The notes under the pieces were generated by a model. It was not told the origin of the DNA, ran no database searches, and saw only the letters and a list, made by a program, of their open reading frames with translations. The translations under genes were made by a program, and so were the position numbers. A DNA stretch of 18,254 bases, taken from an uncultured Lachnospiraceae bacterium (GTDB taxonomy: Bacteria; Bacillota; Clostridia; Lachnospirales; Lachnospiraceae). Positions 1-7,800 of this stretch are shown here, piece after piece. Location of the stretch: contig CAJUGD010000046.1 in assembly GCA_910586205.1 (NCBI GenBank), positions 1 to 18,254 of the forward strand. The letters are read 5' to 3'. Within the stretch, counting starts at the first letter, position 1. Each line of letters opens with the position of its first letter.

Positions 1-49
1 TATTAAAAAATGGAAGAAAAAAGTATATGGTTATCAAAGAAACATTGTA

Positions 50-200
50 CTAGTACTACAGCGAACACTTTAAATTTGCCTGTCTGCTACGAACAAAATC
101 AACGATATGAAACAAAAAATACTGGTTATTTTTCGTTGAAAATCTTTCCAAAGAAGTATCATGGGAAATGCAGAGTAAGCAAAGTTCGCTGTAGTACTAG
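50..200. mobile_element. MITE-like element A, copy 1
   Basis: A short non-coding element bounded by CTAG at 50-53 and 197-200. Just inside are perfect 13-bp terminal inverted repeats, TACTACAGCGAAC at 54-66 and its complement at 184-196. An internal inverted repeat (TCAACGA ... TCGTTGA) would make the middle fold too. A second copy lies at 16003-16152 in the same orientation; by eye the two differ by about seven substitutions and one base in an A-run. Size, repeats, absence of coding capacity and the CTAG flanks fit a miniature inverted-repeat transposable element moved in trans. No transposase for it is in the window. Confidence 0.8.
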
Positions 201-383
201 TGTACTGTCCGGATTATATTCAGGCAAACCTCCTTGCATAAATTTCCATCAGACTGCGTTGTCGGTGGTCAACGATGCCCACTGCATCGCCCCCCTTCTC
301 CGTCTTGCTGATGAAAATTTATGCCCGATAAAACGGGGCACGCTGTCCTGCGGAGTTTCGCCAGATATAATCTGGTCAGTACA
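201..383. mobile_element. MITE-like element C
   Basis: A 183-bp element between CTAG at 197-200 and CTAG at 384-387. Its ends are 19-bp inverted repeats (201-219 and 365-383) that match at 17 positions and start TGTACTG. Further in, GCATAAATTT-type arms pair again (about 234-250 with 312-328), so most of the element can fold into one long hairpin. The end sequence differs from element A, yet both use CTAG and share the CTAG at 197-200. I saw no second copy in the window. It has no coding capacity I can support. Confidence 0.65.
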
Positions 384-639
384 CTAGATTTTGGTTTATC
401 AAGAAGTGTAAATTTAGATAAAAAACTCGAAAAAGAACTTATTTTACAATCAGATAAGTTCCTTAAAGTAGTTACCCCTCTTGATTATACAAGAATTGAT
501 TTTATAGTAACTTCGACTGCTATTAAGTTTATAATTTAATATATGTTGTAATCTAGGTAAACAGTCATCTTTTTGTATATCAGCCAATAGTGTAGGATTA
601 TCACAAGAAGATTTAGTTACAAATATTTTTATAAATAGT

Positions 640-1207
640 TTAAAGCGTCAAAAAGTTATCATTTAAAATTTCAATAGAATTAATTGTCCAATATTCCAGA
701 AAGCATGGTGGATAAATTTTATTCCACAAATCAGGAGTATAACTATATGACTTATCCATATTTTGAGTTAATTGGTTAACAATTTTATATGAACTTGTAT
801 TTAAGGCAGAATTTGAATATTTTATTACGTTTCCGCAAGCAGAATAAGCCTTTTCATAATTTCCTAGAACATATTCTATTGCTATAAAAGAATAATTTAA
901 CTTTTAATCTAGGAAGATTGGAAGATAAAACTTTTCTTTCTAAACCATATATAAGGTCATATACAGATTTATTTTCTCCACGTTTTATATACATTGTTGC
1001 TAAATTAAAAGTTGAATATGCAATAGGCATTATTGTTTTAGCGTTGCTTTGTGATAGTAAAAAATATTTTGTTGCCTCAATATAGTTATCATCTATAAGA
1101 TAGCAAATACTTAGATTATTAGAAGCTAAATGAAGCTGACTTGAATTAAACTGTTGCAAGCCTTCAAAGGCCATTAGTGTTTGATTTATTGCATACGAAG
1201 TTAACAC
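640..1207 (-). pseudogene. Frameshifted TPR-like protein remnant
   Basis: On the minus strand a frame runs from a possible GTG at 1207 to a stop at 854. A second frame continues the same protein-like sequence from about 902 to a stop at 640-642. Removing one base from the four-base homopolymer at 902-905 joins them into about 188 residues. The product is rich in regularly spaced Tyr, Ala and Leu (for example NLATMYIKRGE and LGNYEKAYSACGN) and resembles tetratricopeptide helices, as in the C-terminal half of some Gram-positive peptide-sensing regulators. No DNA-binding domain is present. A TGA closes the frame 18 bases upstream of the GTG and no good ribosome site is visible, so the 5' end also seems lost. 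Family assignment is tentative. Confidence 0.45.
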
Positions 1208-1499
1208 ATTTTTTAAATTATATTGTCATATTAATTATAGTACCACCAGTTTACAACTTTTTGATTTTTGAAAAATAAAAATACAAACTTAGGCTCTTTG
1301 CGGTATAATTTAAGCGACTAAACCAAAATCCACACGAAAGAGAGATGAGTTTGTGCTTATACCATAATTTTATCCAATATTCAATGCTATGTAAGGCGTG
1401 AAAAGCCTTGATTTCACTGCATTTCAATATATAATGCTCTGCTAATTTGTGTTAGTTTTTAGGGGTATTTGTAACAAATTTGCAACATTAAAAAGTACA
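1208..1499. other. AT-rich intergenic stretch, no gene seen
   Basis: About 290 bp without a supported gene. It contains a quasi-palindrome around 1469-1486 (TGTAACAAATTTGCAACA, 14 of 18 symmetric) and a short inverted repeat AAGGCGTGAAAAGCCTT near 1392-1408. Either could be a protein-binding site or the remnant of an element end. Nothing further can be supported. Confidence 0.3.
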
Positions 1500-1886
1500 T
1501 TATTTTGTCAATTCAGCCAGTCGAGAAAGGGCGATAATAAACCATTCCCGATCCGGGGCAGAGTGTGCCCAATGTGTGAAATACCGCCACTTTGAAAAGA
1601 TCGCATTTCCCAAAATCTGCACATCCTGCACACTACTGCTTATTTTCTTTACATCATCCGCATTATGGAAAGCTGCCGAACCATAAACAGATTCAAAAGC
1701 TTTCCCACAGTCCATTTCAAAACCCAATGAAAAGCATTCACTCGCAAAACCTTCTTCCAGTTCATAATCTTGCGTTTCAGGTTTTTTGTATTTTCCCAGC
1801 CAGTAAAGTGAAAACTCATGTATTCTCTTTTTATCCACTTCTACGCCTCGTGAACTGTAACACTTTTCTTGCTGGATGACAGCCAA
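1500..1886 (-). CDS. Hypothetical protein, possibly 5'-truncated
   Basis: A 128-residue frame whose codon use and amino-acid composition look like a real small soluble protein (C-terminal part FSKWRYFTHWA ... EWFIIALSRLAELTK). I do not recognise a named family. The only in-frame start near the 5' end is a TTG at 1886 with no Shine-Dalgarno sequence, and the frame stays open upstream through residues that look non-coding. The beginning may therefore have been lost when the toxin-antitoxin locus came to lie next to it. The perfect promoter of that locus (1903-1931) sits immediately upstream on the other strand. It may be an intact gene using TTG, or a 5'-truncated remnant. Confidence 0.45.
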   Translation of the reverse strand: MAVIQQEKCYSSRGVEVDKKRIHEFSLYWLGKYKKPETQDYELEEGFASECFSLGFEMDCGKAFESVYGSAAFHNADDVKKISSSVQDVQILGNAIFSKWRYFTHWAHSAPDREWFIIALSRLAELTK

Positions 1887-1902
1887 ACGCCAGGGTGCTG
1901 CA

Positions 1903-1931
1903 TTGACAACACAGGGAAAACATATTATAAT
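1903..1931 (+). promoter_or_regulatory. Consensus sigma-A promoter of the toxin-antitoxin operon
   Basis: TTGACA at 1903-1908 and TATAAT at 1926-1931 are separated by exactly 17 bases: a perfect vegetative promoter. The predicted start near 1938 leaves a leader of about 55 bases before the antitoxin ATG. Such a strong promoter fits an operon normally repressed by its own antitoxin. Confidence 0.75.
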
Positions 1932-1992
1932 AAAAACAAAGAAACCAAGGAAAATATATAATTTGGAAATAGAAAAAGCAGAGGTGATTCGT

Positions 1993-2352
1993 ATGACAGC
2001 GTCTAGCAGTTTTCTAGCAGAGAGAAAGATAATCAGCGTATCTACAAAACGTCAGGTTACCATACCCCAAAAATTTTTTGATTTATTAGGTTTTCAGAAT
2101 GAGGCAGAATGTATCCTGAAAGACGATGGGATTTTTATTCGTCCCGTACACATGGGAGGAAGTGAGTTCGCGGAGAATATTCTGGAGGATCTGATTGCAC
2201 AAGGGTATTCGGGGAAAGAACTCCTGGAAAAATTTAAAGAGAAAAGCAGGAAAATCCGTCCGGCAGTCGTACAGCTTATAGCAGAGGCAGATGAGATTGC
2301 CAAACATGGAAAAGCTACTTCTTTGGATGAATTGTTTGGCACGGAGGCTTGA
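1993..2352 (+). CDS. AbrB/MazE/SpoVT-type antitoxin
   Basis: A 119-residue protein. Residues about 10-50 form a swapped-hairpin AbrB domain: KIISVSTKRQVTIPQKFFDLLG is the usual pattern of basic residues followed by VTIP, and it ends in an FIRP strand. The C-terminal 65 residues are charged and helical (SGKELLEKFKEK, AEADEIAKHGKATSLDELF) and would be the toxin-binding arm. I chose the ATG at 1993 because GAGGTG at 1981-1986 precedes it; the frame is open upstream to 1876, but that extension overlaps the promoter and is not domain-like. The toxin gene starts three bases after the stop, so the genes are probably co-translated. Inferred role: bind and neutralise the toxin and repress the strong promoter upstream. 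Confidence 0.85.
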   Translation: MTASSSFLAERKIISVSTKRQVTIPQKFFDLLGFQNEAECILKDDGIFIRPVHMGGSEFAENILEDLIAQGYSGKELLEKFKEKSRKIRPAVVQLIAEADEIAKHGKATSLDELFGTEA

Positions 2353-2355
2353 CGG

Positions 2356-2646
2356 ATGTATGAAATACGATATTCTAATACGGCACAAAGATATTTTAAA
2401 AAGACAAAAGAGAAAGGGTTAAAAAAGGCATTCAGAACAGCTTTGGAGAGGATAGGGGATGATCCATATTGCGGCACTCTAAAAATAGGAGATTTGGCAG
2501 GAATCTATTGTTATGATGTTTTTTATAATCGTACCAATTATGAAATAGCCTATCGAATCTACGAAGATGATGATAAAATTGTCGTTGTTATTATGGCAGG
2601 AACAAGAGAAAATTTTTATAATGAACTGAAACGATACCTGAACTAA
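2356..2646 (+). CDS. RelE/ParE-family toxin
   Basis: A 96-residue basic protein with the RelE/ParE fold pattern: an N-terminal strand YEIRYSNTAQRYFKK, a pair of helices rich in Lys and Leu, the central GDLAGIYCYDV, then YEIAYRIYEDDDKIVVVIMAG and a final helix NFYNELKRYL. Length is typical. Family members are mostly ribosome-dependent mRNA endonucleases (RelE branch) or gyrase inhibitors (ParE branch); the sequence alone does not decide which. It lies three bases downstream of the AbrB-type antitoxin. Inferred function is growth arrest when the antitoxin is lost. No truncation is visible. Confidence 0.82.
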   Translation: MYEIRYSNTAQRYFKKTKEKGLKKAFRTALERIGDDPYCGTLKIGDLAGIYCYDVFYNRTNYEIAYRIYEDDDKIVVVIMAGTRENFYNELKRYLN

Positions 2647-2660
2647 AATTATGATTCTAT

Positions 2661-2764
2661 ATAAGCACCAACATCAGGATTGGTTTCCGTGCTTATTTGG
2701 GGGGAATCTATTCACCGAAAAAGGGTAATTAGATCTTTGATATTATGACTTGATTACTCTTTTT
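2661..2764 (+). terminator. Two terminator-like hairpins after the toxin gene
   Basis: ATAAGCAC at 2661-2668 pairs with GTGCTTAT at 2689-2696. A second, AT-rich hairpin pairs AAAAAGGGTAAT at 2718-2729 with ATTACTCTTTTT at 2753-2764 (one mismatch). The second has T-runs on both strands and could end transcription from either side. Confidence 0.5.
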
Positions 2765-2787
2765 ATTTGGATTGCTGTTGGAAAAAC

Positions 2788-3807
2788 ATATGGGCTGCTC
2801 TTGCCGTCAGAACCTATTACAGAAAAATACATCTTTCGGCTGCTGAAATTGTTGGTAACCTAGCAGGCAATGTAACAGCCTATGCTGTGGGCACGGAGAT
2901 ACCGGAAAACGAGGAAAGATCAGCCTTGGATTAGAACAGCCCTAAGGATACCTTGTCTATAGAAAGTTTCTATGTTAATGATACTATCCCTTTAAGACTG
3001 CAGGTATCCAAAATCAAAAAACAGTAAAAGGCGCACACACAGGAATTTCTCCACAGAATACAGCCGTTGTACAGGCAGAGTAGAAGGCTCTGAGGCGCAG
3101 AACTTATAGGGAACTCTGGAATATCTTTCAGGACGGAAGGCGCAAAACCTGGATGATGATATAGAGCTAATCTATAACGAGTACGACGTGTTTGACAGAT
3201 ATGCCTATATTACCAGGAAACTGGAAACTATCAATGATGGGAACCGCTATGTTGCTAGTGCTGGGATGGTTTTGTATGACGCAGTTGAAATCTTCTGGAA
3301 TCCGGCTGTGACCAGAGACAGTGGTCATTATGGGTAGGATGAGAGGCTTACCGGCGTGATGGTGATCCGTGACAAAGGGGCTAACAACGTGACAAGCGTA
3401 TATGTAGGGAAAGGATACGTAGGTACAAAGGCTGAGTATGCCATTTAAAAGGAAGATTGGACAAAGGTTCTCATTGATGGAAACGGAACCGTGATTGACC
3501 AAAACTACCAGTATCAAGATAGGATTAATGATAGCGGAAGTGGATTTGGTGCTAAACATCCGGATAAGAAAATTGAAAGCGGGACAGAAGATTCAGGTGG
3601 ACATGGACGGACAGGAACAACAGTACTTCCCAAAGATATAGCTGTAACTTCGGAAAAGGAGTTACGGTTGTGGAAATTGGAAAGGTGAAGGAACTGTCTG
3701 ATACTCATATACAGGTTACGGTAATTCCGGCAGATTCAGTTTCTGTAACCCAGGAAGTGCTTCCAAATGTGATGACAGAATCTCCTGAAGACAAGAAAGA
3801 GCTGTAG
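2788..3807 (+). pseudogene. Decayed large surface-protein gene fragment
   Basis: Protein-like sequence persists across about 1 kb but is broken by several in-frame stops (for example at 2932-2934, and others near 3026, 3336 and 3447) and at least two frame changes. Readable pieces include AAEIVGNLAGNVTAYAVGTE, DDDIELIYNEYDVFDRYAY, NRYVASAGMVLYDAVEIFW and VTSVYVGKGYVGTKAEY. After a further shift comes GVTVVEIGKVKELSDTHIQV, ending at the TAG at 3805-3807. The aromatic, Gly- and Asp-rich strand pattern resembles large extracellular Lachnospiraceae wall proteins with Cna-B/SpaA-like repeats. That assignment rests on pattern memory. No signal peptide or sortase signal remains, so this is an internal fragment of a dead gene. 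Confidence 0.5.
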
Positions 3808-3888
3808 AAGAAGCCTGAACAGACAGAACTAGGGTACGGATCTTCCAGTCATCCAGCCGGAGATAATCATCAAGGAGCATCTTCCATA

Positions 3889-4098
3889 TCAACGGTACAA
3901 GGGCCTGAAAATTCCAAGAGCATTAAATTCTTCAATCAAGCGTTCTTTGTATGCGATAAAGTAGTTTTCGCCGCCTGATTTATAACACTCGGCAGCAATA
4001 CAATCACCGCCAAAAGGGTGTCCATTTGTTTCTGTACATCCTTTACAGTTGCTTTTAAAGTTGCATCCTTTGCAATCAATTCCACAAATTGTTTTCAT
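3889..4098 (-). pseudogene. Truncated Cys-rich protein (DUF3795-like)
   Basis: The start is the ATG at 4098, because GGAGG lies eight bases upstream of it. The protein begins MKTICGIDCKGCNFKSNCKGC and continues with NGHPFGGDCIAAECYK. Its closely spaced Cys pairs resemble small clostridial metal-binding proteins of the DUF3795 type, which are usually about twice as long. Similarity stops near residue 63 (EEFNALGI), after which six unrelated residues lead to a stop at 3889. The break falls next to the end of the decayed surface gene, which suggests a deletion junction near 3890-3910. Function is unknown, and the remnant is probably inactive. Confidence 0.5.
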
Positions 4099-4116
4099 TT
4101 GCATTACCTCCATCAA

Positions 4117-4718
4117 AATTTATAGATTGTCATATTCATAAATGCTTTTCCAAACTTATATGTTTCCAGCAAATGATTTGCTTATCAATCTGAGATTCCC
4201 ATTTGTATTTCCACAGCTTCCGGTTAACAACATAAGTTTATCATGAAAACCAATATGGTTTATTATTGCAAATCTGTAATAAGAAACAAACACAGACAAG
4301 CCACTCCCATTTCTGAAAATGTCCTGTTTTCCATTGAGATTTTTCTTAAGCTTTTATACCAGACACGTTCTAAACCGCAGGCAACGCTTACAGGCTTTAG
4401 GCCGTGATCTATGGAAAGAATGTTATGAAACGTAATGGAAATTCTAGGCTAAATAGACATTTGTGTGAAAAGATAAATGAATGGAATAACTTTACTTGAG
4501 GATAAAATTTTCATTGAAATAGCGCAGGAATCCTATTGGATTTAGACAATGGGGAGTTACTGTAAAAGAATTTGACATAAACCAAATCCAGATATATAGA
4601 TTTGCATTCCGAGAAAAACAGGTATGGATTCAACCAGGCAGGCCGGAATAATAATTAAACAAAGTTTTTAAACAATCAGCACGAATATTTACCTTCACTT
4701 ATGAAAAACTGCCAAAAT
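4117..4718. other. Long AT-rich stretch without a supported gene
   Basis: Roughly 600 bp with stops in all frames and only short peptide fragments on the plus strand that are too brief to assign. I see no repeat shared with the rest of the window and no RNA gene. It probably continues the decayed accessory region up to the promoter of the synthetase gene. Confidence 0.4.
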
Positions 4719-4737
4719 TACTTTGATTTTCAAAGTA
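4719..4737. promoter_or_regulatory. Palindromic operator candidate
   Basis: TACTTTGA at 4719-4726 and TCAAAGTA at 4730-4737 are perfect inverted repeats separated by TTT. The palindrome ends four bases before the -35 box of the synthetase promoter, a suitable place for a dimeric regulator. The regulator is not identified. Confidence 0.5.
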
Positions 4738-4740
4738 TTA

Positions 4741-4769
4741 TTGATTCTGCCCGGATTCTGTGCTATAGT
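4741..4769 (+). promoter_or_regulatory. Promoter of the synthetase gene
   Basis: TTGATT at 4741-4746 and TATAGT at 4764-4769 with a 17-base spacer. The predicted start near 4776 leaves about 70 bases of leader before the ATG at 4845, which is preceded by AAGGGG at 4835-4840. Confidence 0.6.
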
Positions 4770-4844
4770 TACAATAAACACAGCCAATAAACCGATCAAA
4801 GAGAGGCTGAGCGGCTATGGAATATGTGAGGATTAAGGGGTGTT

Positions 4845-7800
4845 ATGATGATTACGGCACAGAATACAAAGACTATTTACGATTTGGTACAGAATGCAGG
4901 AAGAAACCATGGAAATCACGTTTTTCTCCGTTATGAGGAGAATGACGTGATTTTTGACGTTACGTATGAGGAATTTGCGGCTCAGTGCAGCGCCATCGGC
5001 GCATGGACAGCAGGACGGAATGAAACGTATGGCCATAAGGTGAAGGTGGGGCTTTTGGGAAGCAGCAGCCATCATTATCTGGCTGTTCTTTTTGGGGTAA
5101 TGGGAAACGGCAATACCGGTATTCCTCTGGATATTCAGATGAACATAGAGACTTTTGCCGATTGCCTGAACCGGTCAGATGTGGATATTTTGTTTTATGA
5201 CTGGGACCATCATCTGCTGGTGGAGGGAGTGAAGGAGAAATGCCCCCATGTAAAGGAATATATCTCTTTGCAGCACGGAAAGCATGTGCCCTGCTCAGAT
5301 AATATTTTAAAGGAATATGCAGGGCAGGCCGTAACACCCCAGGTATCTCCGGAGGATCTGGCTATGATCCTTTTTACTTCCGGGACTACCGGGCGTGGAA
5401 AGGGAGTTATGCTTTCTAACGGAAACCTGATTGACAATACCTTTTGTACCACGGATACGGATCACCCGGAGCGGGAGGTGTACTTAAATGTGCTGCCCAT
5501 TCATCACGTGTTCTGTATTAACGGAGATGTGCTGATTGTTATGCGCTATGGGGGAACTCTGTGTTTGAACCGGGATATGGCAAAGCTGGCAGCCCACATT
5601 CAGTTGTTCCAGCCGTCAGTGATCCGGATGGTGCCCATGATTGCCAAGACACTTTATAATCGGATTGCCATTATGTCCAGACAGACCGGGCAGCCTGTAG
5701 GGAAGGTGCGTTCTCAGGTTTTGGGAAAGCAGCTTCACAAAATTATCAGCGGAGGCGGTTATCTGGCGCCGGATTTGGCGGAAAATTACAGAAACTTGGG
5801 GATTTCCATTGCTCAGGGCTATGGTATGTCCGAGTGTTCTCCGAAGATTTCCTCTCCGGACTGGAGCCGGCCTGACAAGGTGGCGTCCGTGGGGCGGATC
5901 GTGGATCGTTGCCAGGTAAGGATCGTGGACGGGGAGATTCAGGTTAAGAGCCCGTCTGTGATGATGGGCTATTACAAGGAGCCGGATAAGACGGCTGAGG
6001 TCATGACAGAGGACGGATGGCTGTGCACCGGAGATTTGGGGTATGTGGATGAGGAAGGATTCCTCTATTTGACCGGAAGAAAGAAGAACCTGATCATTTT
6101 GAGCAACGGGGAAAATGTGGCGCCGGAGCAGATCGAGAACTTGTTTGAAGATGACCGGGTCATTGAAGATATCCTGGTGTTTGGTGAGGATGACATGGTG
6201 ACTGCCGAGGTTTACCCTAACTTTAAATACATAGAGGCAGCCGGAATCACGGATATTCACAGTGTGGTCAGTGAAATTATCAAAAAACATAATGAGGATT
6301 TGCCTACCTTTAAACGCATTATGAATTTCCGTATCCGGGAGATTCCTTTTGCCAAGACATCCTCCAAGAAGATTATCCGCAGCCAGTATTTCACCCAAAA
6401 GAAAAAGGAAAAGGAAGAATTGGAAAATGTCCGGAAGCCGGAAAATGAACTGCAGACTCAGATTTATGAATGTATTTCTGCGGTATTAGGGCACCAGCGT
6501 TTTGGCATTGACACGGATCTGTATACAGTGGGATTGGATTCCCTTGGCAGTGTGATGCTTCTTTCCGATCTGTATGGACAGGCTGGAGTTTCCATGACCT
6601 TAAAAGATCTGACGGATCACAGGACGGTTCTGGAGCTGGAAGCATTTATCATGGAAGAAAGAAACCGGGAGCCGGTGGATTTTGCGGTTCGGGATGTGTA
6701 TCCCCTGACCAACCTGCAGCTCTATTTTGCTTATGTGATGCGGGGAAATACCACGGCCAATCTGCCGTTTTTGTTTAAGCTGGATAAGAGTGTGGATCTG
6801 GATCGGCTGAAAAAGGCGGTGGAGGATGTGTTTGACATTCATCCGGGACTGAAAGGCGTGGTTCAGCTTCACGAGGGGGCATTTCACAACCTGCGCCATG
6901 ATGAGAGGCGGGTGGAGATTCCCATTGCGGATATGAGTGAGGAGCAGTGGAAGGAACACAAAAAGGAGCTGTTAAAGCCATATATGTATATGGAAAATGA
7001 GCCGCTGTACCATGTGGGAATCTACCGGACAGAAGCTTTTCGGTATCTGTATTTTGACATTGCCCATATTATGGGAGACGGGATCACCATGAATGTGCTT
7101 TTGGAGGACATAAATGCTCTCTATGCCGGGCAGCCGGTGGAAAAGGAGTCCTATACCTTTTTTGAGTATATTCTGGATGAGAAAGATAGGGACGCCAGAG
7201 GGCTTCGGACGGAAAATGAGGCATATTTTCAGAAGCTGATGGAAGGCTTTCGGATTCGAAAGAGTATTCTGAATCTGAAGGATTCTTATGACCTGGCAAA
7301 TGGGGAAAATGCCGTTTTAAAGGGACGGTTTGGAAGCCTGAACCGGAAGAAGCTGACCGGTTTTGGACGCAAGTACAGTGTGTCGGAGAACGCGATATTT
7401 TTGACTGCGTACAATTATTGTATCGGCATTTTCAGCAATGAAAAGGATACAGTCAGCACCAGTATCCACAGCGGAAGGACAGACAGCCGCTGGGCCCGCC
7501 TGGCAGGTCCTCTGTTTTTGACCTATTATTTCCGGTATACCAATGTGGCTCACGAGACGGTTCCTCAGCTTCTTCAAAAGTCCGGACAGCAGATTATTGA
7601 CACGATGGGATGTTATATTTCCAATCTCCATGCAGACGAGATGTTTTTCCAATATCAGGGGGATATTTTAAATATTGACCAGATAGGAGGCGCACCGGCC
7701 CAGCGGATGAAGATCCAGTTGGATTCCCTGCCATTCCATATGCAGGTCATGTCGGATGAAAACGGTTATTTTTATGAGCTGCGCTATTGGAAGAACCGGT

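Larger units (their letters stand above)
2..539 (+). pseudogene. Open reading frame split by two small inserted elements
   Basis: Bases 2-49 and 384-539 are in different frames as they stand. If the stretch from one CTAG (50-53) to the last CTAG (384-387) is collapsed to a single CTAG, one frame reads without a stop from the window edge to the TAA at 537-539, giving at least 67 residues. The joined C-terminal peptide contains LDFGLSRSVNLDKK and ends TSTAIKFII. I do not recognise the family. The upstream part lies outside the window, so length and start are unknown. The inserted 334 bp is not a multiple of three, so the insertion both lengthens and frameshifts the gene. The restored frame is seen directly; that it was once an expressed gene is inference. 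Confidence 0.45.

Noticed and set aside
10..387. A 125-codon reading frame at the left edge
   Set aside because: It runs through both inserted elements and its sequence is that of the repeats; the matching part recurs at 16003-16152. Not a gene.
1469..1486. Possible recombination arm site or attachment site
   Set aside because: Only a 14-of-18 quasi-palindrome, with no integrase gene and no matching repeat elsewhere in the window.
1876..1992. Upstream extension of the antitoxin gene
   Set aside because: It overlaps the perfect promoter and predicted transcription start; the GAGGTG site favours the ATG at 1993.
5616..6398. A 260-codon minus-strand frame
   Set aside because: It lies wholly inside the well-supported synthetase gene and is rich in His, Arg and Leu, as expected for the complement of coding DNA.
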